A DNA stretch of 64,000 bases from the NCBI GenBank assembly GCA_015472025.1, contig BNHL01000001.1, forward strand, positions 992,001 to 1,056,000. Direction: 5' to 3'. The DNA is from Cytophagales bacterium WSM2-2. GTDB taxonomy: Bacteria > Bacteroidota > Bacteroidia > Cytophagales > Cyclobacteriaceae. Position numbers and translations under genes: made by a program. Below are positions 56,208-64,000 of the stretch, piece after piece. Within the stretch, counting starts at the first letter, position 1; each line of letters begins with the position of its first letter. The notes beneath the pieces are model-generated. The model saw only the letters and a list, made by a program, of their open reading frames with translations. It was not told where the DNA came from and did not search any database.

Positions 56208-57186
56208 AATAAGTTTTCACGATTTCAATTGCAGCAGTGGAAGGGATTACTTTTCCACTGCTGATTTTTTTTTCGAGAGCTTCGATTTTTGCAGAAGTTT
56301 TTTTCGACTGAAATATTCTATCACGAAGCAATGCCTGAATGCTCTCATGAAACCAGACGAGTTTTTGCTGCTCGCGATTTTGGTGAAAGAACGAGCTTGA
56401 CATGGTCTGAGATTGGAACGACGCTATCATCCTCCAAACCTCTTCAATACCTTTTTTCTGAACGGCTGAAGTGGTGATTACTTTCGGTGTCCATCCCGAT
56501 TCAGCAGGTTGAAATAAATGCAAAGCATGTTGAAATTCCGTTTGGGCCTGCCTGGCCTTCTTCTCGTTCTCACCATCCGCTTTGGTGATCACAATGGCAT
56601 CCGCCATTTCCATTATTCCTTTTTTGATACCTTGAAGTTCATCACCTGCTCCAGCCAATTGTAACAACAGGAAGAAATCAACCATGTTCCGGACAGCTGT
56701 TTCAGATTGCCCAACGCCAACGGTTTCAACAATGATCACTTCAAATCCTGCTGCTTCGCAAAGCAAAATGGTCTCACGCGTTTTATCGGCTACTCCGCCC
56801 TGGGAATTTCCACTGGAAGTTGGCCGAATAAATGCCATTGGGTCCCTGGACAATTCTTCCATCCTTGTACGATCGCCCAGAATGCTTCCTCTGGTTTTTG
56901 CACTGCTCGGGTCAATGGCAAGGACGGCCACTTTTTTGCCAAGCGAAGTAATGTATTTCCCAAACGCTTCTATGAATGTGCTTTTTCCTACGCCTGGTGC
57001 TCCAGTGATTCCAATTCGCAATGACTTGCCAGTGCGTGGAGATATTTTCTCCAATAGCGATGCGGCAAATTTTTGGTCCGTTGGTTTCTTGCTCTCCGCC
57101 AAGGTAATTGCTCTACCCAAGGTCACCAGGTCTCCGCGGCTAATTTGTGAAGCGTATTCGTTTATCGATGGGGTTGTTTTTCTCAA
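56200..57186 (-). CDS. meaB: MeaB/ArgK-type GTPase, methylmalonyl-CoA mutase chaperone
   Basis: 328 residues, a G3E P-loop GTPase. It has GAPGVGKST (62-70), the ADP-type switch segment DPSSAKTRGSILGDRTRM, ETVGVGQSE and the guanine motif TKAD. MeaB protects and reloads the adenosylcobalamin-dependent methylmalonyl-CoA mutase, which feeds propionyl-CoA into succinyl-CoA. The mutase genes are not in the window. The gene lies 3 kb from the B12 uptake locus. Its last codons contain a terminator reading in the opposite direction. Confidence 0.93.
   Translation of the reverse strand: MRKTTPSINEYASQISRGDLVTLGRAITLAESKKPTDQKFAASLLEKISPRTGKSLRIGITGAPGVGKSTFIEAFGKYITSLGKKVAVLAIDPSSAKTRGSILGDRTRMEELSRDPMAFIRPTSSGNSQGGVADKTRETILLCEAAGFEVIIVETVGVGQSETAVRNMVDFFLLLQLAGAGDELQGIKKGIMEMADAIVITKADGENEKKARQAQTEFQHALHLFQPAESGWTPKVITTSAVQKKGIEEVWRMIASFQSQTMSSSFFHQNREQQKLVWFHESIQALLRDRIFQSKKTSAKIEALEKKISSGKVIPSTAAIEIVKTYFK
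56232..56273 (+). terminator. Plus-strand terminator inside the 3' end of meaB
   Basis: A perfect 11-bp stem, CAGCAGTGGAA (56232-56242) with TTCCACTGCTG (56253-56263), and a 10-base loop are followed by A and nine T (56265-56273). It would end transcripts of the metalloprotease-DUF5522 unit within the convergent coding sequence. Confidence 0.8.
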
Positions 57187-57243
57187 CTGAGGTTAATTGA
57201 TTAAATGTAAATTTCTAAATTTACTGGATAACCCCCATGAACT

Positions 57244-58557
57244 ATGTTCCAATTTTGGTTTAGGTGCTTCTATGTCATTGCGTTTGTCTTCGTAATGATG
57301 TGGGTAGTGAGTAAAATCACAGACTTCAAATTGTTTAGCGCTTTCGATCCAGTTTCACAGGCGCTGAGTGATTTTGAGCTTACCGACTACGCATTTTCAA
57401 ACCTCCGCCCCCAACCATCGGTAGATGAACGCATTGTGCTGGTTAACTTCGGACACATTGGACGAGCTGAAATAGCTCAGCAAATTTCAATCATCAGCAA
57501 GTATAAGCCCCGAGTAATCGGAATCGATAGTTACTTTAATTGTGAAGGTGGGTTGCGCGATACAATCAATTGCCCTCAGCTGCTGGACACGTTGTCCAAT
57601 TTACTTCTCTCAGATGCAATCAAGGAAGCAGGAAACGTAGTGTTAGTCTCAAAGCTTCTTCAAAAAAGTGCAACAGCTAAAAGAGATTCAATTGATGTTT
57701 ATGATTCACTTGAATACTCCGATCCCATGTTTGACCAATATTCATCTCACGCATTTGCAAACCTTGTCACTAATGCCAGTTATCAGGAAGATGTAAAACA
57801 ATGCCGTTCATTCATTCCGAGATGGAAGATTGGTGACAAGTATGAAAACGCATTTGCAGTCGAGTTGGCGCGTAAATACGACTCAACGAAAACGGCCAAA
57901 CTTTTTGCACGTGGAAACGAGGAAGAGCTTGTAAACTACCGCGGGAATGTAGAGTTAACTGATGTAAGGCTTAAGGCGTTGCAAGGAAAAGATATCGGCA
58001 CAACAAATTTCCGGCTTATGTTTTATGCCGTTGATATGGATCAGGTCATGAGAGAAGATTTTGCACCTGAGCTTTTTAAGGATAAAATCGTATTAGTTGG
58101 ATTCCTGGGTAATCAATTTGGAGATCCCGCGTGGGAGGATAAATATTTCACTCCATTAAATAAGAAAGTAGCCGGCAGAGCGAACCCCGATATGTTCGGG
58201 GTAGTAGTACACGCCAACATTGTTGCAATGATTCTGAATGAAGACTATGTTGGCGAACTGGCGGAGTGGTCGAAATACGCGATAGCCATCATCCTCGGGA
58301 TGCTCACAGTCGCGTTGTTTATTGTGGTGGATGAAAAGCTGCCTATTTGGTATGATGCATTATCAGTTCTCATCCAGGTTGTTCAGATTCTACTCATTTC
58401 AGGTTTAGTGGTTTATTGTTTCGCCAGCTATACTGTCAAACTCGACTTGGGTATAGCTCTGGCCGTAATGGCCCTGGTAGGGCCCTGTTACGACATTTTA
58501 AAGCCATTACAGAACATCATAGAATCTCGACTTACCAAAAAGAAAGCACAGGTATAA
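57244..58557 (+). CDS. CHASE2-domain membrane protein without an output domain
   Basis: 437 residues. A first helix (about 6-24) leads into a large extracytoplasmic CHASE2 domain (ERIVLVNFGHIGRAEIAQQI, PRVIGIDSYFNCE, FKDKIVLVGFLGNQFGDP, ANPDMFGVVVHANIVAMIL) and then three helices near the C-terminus (about 344-420). CHASE2 usually sits in front of a kinase, cyclase or GGDEF domain; none is present here. The FecR/TPR-like gene downstream may supply the partner, a pairing seen elsewhere for CHASE2 and FecR. Confidence 0.85.
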   Translation: MFQFWFRCFYVIAFVFVMMWVVSKITDFKLFSAFDPVSQALSDFELTDYAFSNLRPQPSVDERIVLVNFGHIGRAEIAQQISIISKYKPRVIGIDSYFNCEGGLRDTINCPQLLDTLSNLLLSDAIKEAGNVVLVSKLLQKSATAKRDSIDVYDSLEYSDPMFDQYSSHAFANLVTNASYQEDVKQCRSFIPRWKIGDKYENAFAVELARKYDSTKTAKLFARGNEEELVNYRGNVELTDVRLKALQGKDIGTTNFRLMFYAVDMDQVMREDFAPELFKDKIVLVGFLGNQFGDPAWEDKYFTPLNKKVAGRANPDMFGVVVHANIVAMILNEDYVGELAEWSKYAIAIILGMLTVALFIVVDEKLPIWYDALSVLIQVVQILLISGLVVYCFASYTVKLDLGIALAVMALVGPCYDILKPLQNIIESRLTKKKAQV

Positions 58558-58624
58558 ACGCTATAGTAAATCAGCCCAGTGGCATGATTTTTATTAATAT
58601 TGTATTGTAAATCACAAAAAAACG

Positions 58625-59527
58625 ATGAAAAACGGTAGAATTTTGATGTTAATTGGCTTTTTGGTGGTCTCTTTTATGTGTGGCGCGCAGGATGAGTACG
58701 CCTTCCGCGTGCTGGCGAACAAAGGCACAAACGAGGTAAAATCAGGGGATACCTGGCAGCCATTAAAAACAGGTGCTCAACTTAAAATTGGCGATGTATT
58801 AAAAATCTCTGAAAACTCATCCGTAGGTCTGGTTCATAAAACCGGCCGTCCACTGGAAGTGAAAGAAGCCAAAACTTATAAAGTAGCGGAACTGGCAGAC
58901 AAAGTAGGCAAGGGATCAAGTGTTCTGAACAAGTACACCGACTTTATCCTGAGTAGCAATTCAGCTGAAGCAAAGAAAAACAGGTTGAGTGCAACGGGGG
59001 CCGTTCACCGCGGTCTGGAAAACATCAAGGTATTTCTTCCGGAAAGTCAGTTTGGTGATGTTTTCAATCCTATGGTGACGATCAACTGGGAATCTGCAAA
59101 AGGAGGAGCACCCTATGTTATTTCATTGATGAATCAATTTGGTGACATACTCTGGAAAACAGAGACTCCGGAAACATCGGTTCAATTTGACATGAACAGC
59201 TCTGAGTTGGCCAACGAGAATAATATTTTAGTAGAAGTAAAATCAAAGGCTGATAACAAGAGCAAGTCGGAGCAATACACCATAAAAAGATTACCAAGCT
59301 CAGCAAATCGCTATGAGGTAGTAAAGAAGCAACTGGAAGATGCCGACTTGAAAGAAGAAACAGCTTTCAATAAGTATCTGCTGGCTGGACTCTTTGAAGA
59401 AAACAGGCTCTTCATTGATGCCATCTCATGCTACGAACAAGCCATTAAAATGGATCCTGAAAACCCGACCTACAAAGAGGCGTACGAGGAGTTTCTTTTA
59501 AGGAACAAGCTGAAGGCAGCAAAATAG
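58625..59527 (+). CDS. Secreted FecR-like/TPR-containing protein
   Basis: 300 residues with a signal peptide ending near FMCGAQD. The N-terminal domain (VLANKGTNEVKSGDTWQPL then KTGAQLKIGDVLKISENS) resembles a FecR-like beta domain that often pairs with CHASE2. Near residues 260-290 is a TPR-like helix pair (EENRLFIDAISCYEQAIKMD). It starts 67 bases after the CHASE2 gene. The role is not known; a sensing partner in one operon is plausible. Confidence 0.7.
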   Translation: MKNGRILMLIGFLVVSFMCGAQDEYAFRVLANKGTNEVKSGDTWQPLKTGAQLKIGDVLKISENSSVGLVHKTGRPLEVKEAKTYKVAELADKVGKGSSVLNKYTDFILSSNSAEAKKNRLSATGAVHRGLENIKVFLPESQFGDVFNPMVTINWESAKGGAPYVISLMNQFGDILWKTETPETSVQFDMNSSELANENNILVEVKSKADNKSKSEQYTIKRLPSSANRYEVVKKQLEDADLKEETAFNKYLLAGLFEENRLFIDAISCYEQAIKMDPENPTYKEAYEEFLLRNKLKAAK

Positions 59528-59548
59528 TCGGATTATAAATTTTATGCG

Positions 59549-59575
59549 AGGCCACCTGCGAGGTGGCCTTTTATT
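59549..59575 (+). terminator. Rho-independent terminator after the FecR/TPR-like gene
   Basis: AGGCCACCT (59549-59557) and AGGTGGCCT (59561-59569) form a perfect 9-bp stem with a GCG loop, followed by TTTATTTTA. Confidence 0.85.
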
Positions 59576-59586
59576 TTATGGGCATC

Positions 59587-59616
59587 TTGCTGCCGCACGG
59601 AATTATTCTAATTTTG
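59587..59616 (+). promoter_or_regulatory. Bacteroidota-type promoter of sucD
   Basis: TTG at 59587-59589, 19 bases, then TAATTTTG at 59609-59616: an exact match to the TTG-N19-TAnnTTTG form, 20 bases upstream of the sucD start. Confidence 0.75.
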
Positions 59617-59635
59617 TTGCTCTTAACCTTTTTTT

Positions 59636-60511
59636 ATGAGCGTATTGGTCAATAAAAATTCACGCGTTATTGTTCAGGGTTTCACCGGTACGGAAGGCTC
59701 CTTCCATGCAGGTCAGATGATTGAATATGGCACCAATGTGGTGGGTGGCGTCACCCCCGGCAAAGGTGGCCAGATTCACCTGGGCCGCCCGGTGTTCAAT
59801 ACGGTCAAAGAAGCGGTGGAGAAAACAGGAGCCGATGTCTCCATTATTTTTGTTCCTCCGGCATTTGCCGCTGATGGCATCATGGAAGCAGCCGATGCAG
59901 GCATTAAGGTGATTGTTGCTATCACGGAAGGCATTCCAGTGAAAGATATGATGATCGCCAAGCAATACGTTAAGGATAAGAAAGCAACGCTGATCGGCCC
60001 CAATTGCCCGGGAGTAATCACTCCAGGTGAAGCAAAAGTGGGGATCATGCCTGGCTTCGTGTTTAAAAAAGGGAAAATTGGAATTGTTTCAAAATCAGGA
60101 ACGCTGACATATGAAGCTGCTGATCAGATCGTGAAGGCAGGTCTCGGGATTACGACAGCTATCGGAATCGGTGGTGACCCGATCATCGGCACTCCGACAA
60201 AAGATGCCATTGAACTTTTAATGAATGATCCGGAAACAGAAGGCATTGTGATGATAGGTGAAATTGGCGGAAGCTACGAGCCGGTTGCAGCTCGCTGGAT
60301 CAAAGAGAATGGAAATAAAAAACCTGTAGTCGGCTTTATTGCTGGTCAGACCGCTCCTCCCGGAAGGAGAATGGGGCACGCAGGTGCGATCATTGGTGGT
60401 GCCGAAGATACGGCAGCTGCAAAAATGAAAGTAATGCGCGAATGCGGTATTCACGTAGTAGAATCGCCAGCACTCATTGGCGACACGATGCTCAAAGCTC
60501 TCGGGAAATAA
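59636..60511 (+). CDS. sucD: Succinyl-CoA synthetase alpha subunit
   Basis: 291 residues, full length. The CoA-binding N-terminus ([26 protein letters not shown]) and the phospho-histidine H248 in RRMGHAGAI are present. With SucC it interconverts succinyl-CoA and succinate with formation of ATP or GTP in the TCA cycle. sucC is not adjacent, which is common in Bacteroidota. It has its own promoter, so it is probably a single-gene unit. Confidence 0.97.
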   Translation: MSVLVNKNSRVIVQGFTGTEGSFHAGQMIEYGTNVVGGVTPGKGGQIHLGRPVFNTVKEAVEKTGADVSIIFVPPAFAADGIMEAADAGIKVIVAITEGIPVKDMMIAKQYVKDKKATLIGPNCPGVITPGEAKVGIMPGFVFKKGKIGIVSKSGTLTYEAADQIVKAGLGITTAIGIGGDPIIGTPTKDAIELLMNDPETEGIVMIGEIGGSYEPVAARWIKENGNKKPVVGFIAGQTAPPGRRMGHAGAIIGGAEDTAAAKMKVMRECGIHVVESPALIGDTMLKALGK

Positions 60512-60514
60512 TCT

Positions 60515-60766
60515 TTAGAAAGTCGTTCTGAATTCCTTTTCCAAATACTGGTTAAGGTGACTCAGGTTATTGAAAATGTAGACGTTCTCCGCCTCTCTTT
60601 CAATACTGTCGTTCTGGTATACCACCTCCACAAACAAGTTCTTCACCATGTAAAGAAAAACTTTACGGTCATTGCGTACACGTGATCCCAGCATAATTCC
60701 ATGCTCACGCAAATATTCCAGTTGCCTGGTGACAGTGAAGTACTTAAAACCCCATTTAAACCACAT
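60515..60766 (-). CDS. Small conserved hypothetical protein
   Basis: 83 residues, cytoplasmic, no family recognised. The N-terminal half (FKYFTVTRQLEYLREHGIMLGSRVRN) and the strands KVFLYMVKNLFVEVVYQ look like a compact alpha/beta fold. It converges on sucD with a 3-base gap. Codon use and length support a real gene. Upstream, 60767-61020 is non-coding and holds only a 7-bp hairpin (60828-60845). Confidence 0.6.
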   Translation of the reverse strand: MWFKWGFKYFTVTRQLEYLREHGIMLGSRVRNDRKVFLYMVKNLFVEVVYQNDSIEREAENVYIFNNLSHLNQYLEKEFRTTF

Positions 60767-61020
60767 AGACTTTTCTTTTTTGGAATTGATACGGCAAAGT
60801 AAGTGGATGTGAATGGTTTAGAGAAAATACCACATGATTGTGGTAGCTAAGGTCTGGCTCTACATATCCATACTCGCCTAAAAACAACGTTTTGCAGGCC
60901 AAAACCTTACAGGCCTTTTCTTTCTGCTTTTAAACATTAGCCTCTATTTCAGCGCTTTACGGCCTCAGTTTCCACTTTTAAAGGAAATCTTGCGTCCTTA
61001 GGTTATCGTGAAATGCAACC

Positions 61021-62370
61021 CTATAACAGCTCGTTAGCCAGGTTAGCAAGCTCGCTCCGCTCCCCTTTTTCGAGGGTAACGTGAGCATACAGTTCATTGT
61101 TCTGCAACCTGTCAATCAGGTAGGATAAGCCATTACTTTGCGAGTCGAGGTAAGGCGTGTCAATCTGGTGTATATCACCAGTGAAGATGATTTTAGTGTT
61201 TTCACCGGCACGCGTGATGATCGTTTTTACCTCGTGGGGTGTCAGGTTCTGCGCTTCGTCAACGATGAAGCAAATGTTGGACAAACTTCTGCCCCGGATG
61301 TAGGCCAACGGAGTAATCACCAATTTTTCATTCTGCACCATCTCGGTGATCTTCGAATATTCCTTATCACTTTCGCTGTATTGGTTTTGAATAAACTTCA
61401 GGTTGTCCCACAGCGGCTCCATGTACGGGTTGAGTTTTGACTTAATGTCGCCAGGCAGGTAGCCAATGTCTTTATTGCTTAGAGGAACAATTGGACGTGC
61501 CAGGTAAATCTGTTTGTACTCGCGCTTCTGTTCGAGCGCTGCCGCCAGGGCAATCAACGTTTTCCCAGTTCCTGCAACTCCCTGCATCGATACCAGCTTA
61601 ATCTCTGGTTTCAGTACGGCATGAATGGCAAATGCCTGCTCTGCATTTCGGGGTTTGATGCCGTACGCATTTCGCTTCTCCACTTGCTCTACCATTCCAT
61701 TGGCGGAATTGAAGAATGCCAGCACAGATTTCTTCCCGTTCTTCAGGATGTAGTAATGGTTCTTCATCGGCTTGACTTTGCCCAGTATTTCATCGGGAGG
61801 GCAGTAGCCTTTTTCATAGATCAAATCAATAACATCAGAAGGGGCACTATCGATCACTGTTCTGCCTGTGTATAGTGAACTGATGTTTTGAATCTTGCCG
61901 GTTGTGTAATCTTCTGCCTGGAGCCCCAAGGCTTTTGCCTTTAGACGCAGGTTCACGTCCTTACTTACCAATATCACTTTTCTACCCCTCTCCTCTTTCT
62001 GTAATAATAAGGCAGCATTTAAAATCCGGTGATCAGCTTTGTCTTCGTTGAAAACTTTGTTGGCATCCATCTGCTCCGTGCCACCCGTATCCATGACCAC
62101 CTTGAAGTTTCCTTTCCCTTTGCCATTGATCGGATTCCATTGATGTAGCATCTGGTCCTTGGCCAATTTGTCGATGAGACGGATGAACTCGCGTGCTTCA
62201 AAGTTTTTAGTGTCGTTACCCTTTTTGAAGTTGTCGAGTTCTTCAAGCACTGTGATCGGGATTCCGATGTCGTGTTCGTCAAAGTTGAGGATGCTGTTGT
62301 GTTCGTAAATGATTACCGAGGTGTCAAGGACAAAAATCTTCTTGTCCTTTGCTTTGGGATTTTTCGCCAT
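61021..62370 (-). CDS. PIN-PhoH fusion protein (PhoH-family ATPase)
   Basis: 449 residues. The N-terminal PIN domain (FVLDTSVIIYEHNSI with the metal-binding Asp, HRILNAALLL, KVILVSKDVNLRLKAKALG) is an RNase-like fold. The C-terminal PhoH domain has a Walker A (GVAGTGKT, about 266-273), Walker B (CFIVDEAQNLTPHE) and arginine-rich ends. PhoH2-type fusions act as RNA helicase/nucleases in RNA turnover. It stands alone; there is no PhoR/PhoB context. Confidence 0.93.
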   Translation of the reverse strand: MAKNPKAKDKKIFVLDTSVIIYEHNSILNFDEHDIGIPITVLEELDNFKKGNDTKNFEAREFIRLIDKLAKDQMLHQWNPINGKGKGNFKVVMDTGGTEQMDANKVFNEDKADHRILNAALLLQKEERGRKVILVSKDVNLRLKAKALGLQAEDYTTGKIQNISSLYTGRTVIDSAPSDVIDLIYEKGYCPPDEILGKVKPMKNHYYILKNGKKSVLAFFNSANGMVEQVEKRNAYGIKPRNAEQAFAIHAVLKPEIKLVSMQGVAGTGKTLIALAAALEQKREYKQIYLARPIVPLSNKDIGYLPGDIKSKLNPYMEPLWDNLKFIQNQYSESDKEYSKITEMVQNEKLVITPLAYIRGRSLSNICFIVDEAQNLTPHEVKTIITRAGENTKIIFTGDIHQIDTPYLDSQSNGLSYLIDRLQNNELYAHVTLEKGERSELANLANELL

Positions 62371-62493
62371 TCGATTAGAGGTAGGTTAAAAAAAATCGCG
62401 AAGACACGTCCCTCACAATGTTTAAAAAACTTGCAAGTATGGAAACGTTTCTTCGCGTCATTCCTTCTGTTACTTAAAACTAATAAAACCGGA

Positions 62494-62667
62494 ATGAAAA
62501 AGGAAAGGTTGGCTTATGATCTTTTCATTAAACTTCGTCAGCGCCAAAAATGGTATCTTCGACCGGCAATCCAAATGAAGATCATGCGACTGACCTCTTT
62601 GTGGCCCTCACTGCTATTTGCGCTCAGGCACAAAACAAATATTGATTTCAAACAATTGGAAAATTGA
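62494..62667 (+). CDS. Doubtful small ORF before the MazG-like gene
   Basis: A 57-residue frame starting MKKERLAYDLFIKL lies in the 301-base stretch between phoH-like and the MazG-like gene. It is basic and has no recognised motif. No promoter or ribosome-binding pattern was found. It could be a tiny gene or simply open sequence; I favour the latter. Confidence 0.2.
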   Translation: MKKERLAYDLFIKLRQRQKWYLRPAIQMKIMRLTSLWPSLLFALRHKTNIDFKQLEN

Positions 62668-62671
62668 TTAC

Positions 62672-63007
62672 ATGGAAATAACTATCAACCAGGCTCAACA
62701 ACAAGTCGACTCGTGGATAAAGACACATGGCGTACGTTATTTTAATGAATTGACCAATATGGCGCTTCTCTCTGAAGAGGTTGGTGAGCTTGCGAGAATA
62801 ATCGCGAGAAGGTATGGCGAGCAATCAGAAAAAGATTCCGACAAGAATAGAGATTTAGGAGATGAAATGGCTGATGTACTCTGGGTTTTAATTTGCCTTG
62901 CCAATCAAACAGGTGTCGACCTCACACAAGCCCTTCAAAAGAATTTTGAAAAGAAAACGAACCGAGACAAAGATCGTCACCGTGAAAACCCAAAGCTAAA
63001 AGGCTAA
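62672..63007 (+). CDS. MazG-like nucleotide pyrophosphohydrolase
   Basis: About 111 residues from the ATG at 62672. The all-alpha NTP pyrophosphohydrolase metal motifs are visible: SEEVGELAR (ExxE) and GDEMADVLWVL (ExxD). Members split NTPs or dNTPs to the monophosphate and PPi, often to clear unusual nucleotides. Its stop codon interlocks with that of the convergent ComB-like gene at CTAA (63004-63007). Confidence 0.9.
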   Translation: MEITINQAQQQVDSWIKTHGVRYFNELTNMALLSEEVGELARIIARRYGEQSEKDSDKNRDLGDEMADVLWVLICLANQTGVDLTQALQKNFEKKTNRDKDRHRENPKLKG

Positions 63008-63705
63008 ACTTTTAACACACCATTCTTCAATCTCGGTAGGATGTTGTATTGGTCTGGTGTGACACAAAACTTAATATCATCATGAATGTTGAGTTTATTC
63101 AACCGCCTGACGTGGGATGAAGCGTTGAGAAAATTGACCATATCATTTTTTGCCAGGTTGTAAAGTTGCTGCGCTGCCAGTGGTGCATCACAATCGGGGC
63201 CAAGATAATCTCTGAGTCTTTCCACCACTGCCCCGGCAAAAAGCGTGTCCTCCAGGTTGACGCGTCCCTTCCATCCTGCACAAACAATAAGTGCATTATT
63301 TTCTCCAAGCAGAAGGTACTTGGCAACTGTATTCAGATTCAGAAAAGATCCGATGATGACTTCCTTCGCTTCTTTTGCCTTCTCAATTGCCTGTGTACCA
63401 TTCGTAGTAGTGAAAGCAACTTTCAATCCTCTTACCTGATCGCCCATGTATTCGAAAGGAGAATTGCCTTTGTCAAATCCATCTACCTTTTTTCCATCCC
63501 GTTCACCCGAGATAACATACCCCTTAGTTTTCATACTCCGGCATTCATCCAGGTTGGCTACGGGTGTGATACTCTCTACGCCATGAGCGAAAGCCGTGAC
63601 CATGCACGATGTCGCGCGCAAGATATCCACAACAACTACGGTCTTGTCACGCACATCATAGAGGTGCATCAATTCAGGACTCAGACAGACGTCAATAGTT
63701 TTCAT
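63004..63705 (-). CDS. 2-phosphosulfolactate phosphatase (ComB-like)
   Basis: 233 residues matching the ComB fold: VVVVDILRATSCMVTAFAHG near residues 23-42, RSMKTKGYVISGERDGKKV, and LIVCAGWKGRVNLEDTLFAGA. ComB hydrolyses 2-phospho-3-sulfolactate to 3-sulfolactate, a coenzyme M step in methanogens. In bacteria it may serve sulfolactate or sulfonolipid metabolism, but no partner gene is near. The 63 bases to gcvT hold nothing recognisable. Confidence 0.85.
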   Translation of the reverse strand: MKTIDVCLSPELMHLYDVRDKTVVVVDILRATSCMVTAFAHGVESITPVANLDECRSMKTKGYVISGERDGKKVDGFDKGNSPFEYMGDQVRGLKVAFTTTNGTQAIEKAKEAKEVIIGSFLNLNTVAKYLLLGENNALIVCAGWKGRVNLEDTLFAGAVVERLRDYLGPDCDAPLAAQQLYNLAKNDMVNFLNASSHVRRLNKLNIHDDIKFCVTPDQYNILPRLKNGVLKV

Positions 63706-63768
63706 AAAATGATCCGGTGATGAAATAATTCGTTTGAAGAGGTGATGCGCATGACCACCGCTTCCGAA

Positions 63769-64000
63769 TCAATTGATTAACGGGAGCTTACTTACTTTGG
63801 CTTTCAGTCCTTTTCCCCTTACATCAATGAAGATTTCTGAGTCAACGGCAGCATGTGAAGTCGTGACATAACCAAGCCCGATCCCGATGCCAAGCACCGG
63901 TGACATTGTGCCTGAGGTAACTTTACCGATGGTATTTCCCTGGCTGTCCTTGATCTGATAATCGTGGCGTGGAATTCCTTTGTCAACCATTTTAAAGCCG
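63769..64000 (-). CDS. gcvT: Glycine cleavage system T protein, C-terminal end (5' end outside window)
   Basis: The last 76 residues of GcvT, running off the right edge. The sequence GIPRHDYQIKDSQGNTIGKVTSG then GIGIGLGYV matches the C-terminal barrel of aminomethyltransferase, which passes the methylene group of glycine to tetrahydrofolate. It lies upstream of the ComB-like gene on the same strand. Confidence 0.9.
   Translation of the reverse strand, partial: GFKMVDKGIPRHDYQIKDSQGNTIGKVTSGTMSPVLGIGIGLGYVTTSHAAVDSEIFIDVRGKGLKAKVSKLPLIN

Noticed and set aside
60828..60845. TACCACA-TGAT-TGTGGTA hairpin upstream of the PhoH gene
   Set aside because: Only 7 bp, no T tract and no link to a start codon; likely chance.
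62272..62667. 131-residue plus-strand frame
   Set aside because: Its first part is antisense to the PhoH-family start. Only the tail from 62494 is free, and that is listed with low confidence.

Overview
The window looks like ordinary chromosome from a Bacteroidota bacterium, most likely Cytophagales. The main signs are a SusC/SusD pair, several Bacteroidota families (alternative GlmU, DUF5522, LytTR regulator with LytS-type kinase, DUF4097 proteins), and promoters of the TTG-N19-TAnnTTTG type upstream of rpmE2 and sucD. I see no phage, insertion sequence, CRISPR array, tRNA or rRNA. The placement is inferred from gene content, not from a marker-gene comparison.

Layout. 0-2.4 kb (minus): the 5' part of an exporter-type ABC transporter and a Wzi/RemB-like outer-membrane protein. 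2.5-7 kb (plus): rpmE2 with its promoter and terminator, then a tightly packed run of alternative glmU, holB, a secreted cyclophilin and an RmlD-like reductase. 7-10 kb (minus): a LiaF-like membrane protein, DUF4288, a LytS-type kinase and a LytTR regulator. 10-31 kb: a mixed housekeeping stretch with a dihaem cytochrome c, an RND/MMPL exporter, an acyl-CoA oxidase-like enzyme, a sterol desaturase-family protein, a frameshifted TMEM220-family gene, dGTPase, glycyl-tRNA synthetase, M20 peptidase, amidohydrolase, FAH-family hydrolase, MacB/FtsX-type permease and pyrD.

31-40 kb is a nutrient locus: a DeoR-type repressor is divergent from susC-susD, which are followed by a Tat-exported phosphoesterase and a YddW/DigH-like glycosidase. 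A perfect 12-bp inverted repeat in the divergent gap is a good operator candidate. 40-46 kb holds an ABC-F ATPase, two tandem methyltransferase paralogues, a ThuA-like protein and a TetA-type MFS exporter. 46-49 kb is a sigma factor, a HEAT-repeat anti-sigma-like protein and two DUF4097 proteins.

49-53.5 kb is a vitamin B12 acquisition locus: a BtuF-like lipoprotein is divergent from a cobalamin riboswitch, a BtuB-like TonB receptor and a BtuG-like beta-propeller lipoprotein. A predicted hairpin covers the btuB start codon, which suggests translational control. meaB, the chaperone of the B12-dependent methylmalonyl-CoA mutase, lies 3 kb on, and sucD, for the next substrate in that route, lies soon after. 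53.5-64 kb also holds a large zinc metalloprotease, DUF5522, a CHASE2 protein with a FecR/TPR-like partner, a PhoH-family ATPase, a MazG-like pyrophosphohydrolase, a ComB-like phosphatase and the 3' end of gcvT.

I found no clearly new system. The strongest leads are the B12 locus with its start-codon hairpin, the DeoR/SusCD/phosphoesterase/glycosidase locus of unknown substrate, and the CHASE2 plus FecR/TPR pair.
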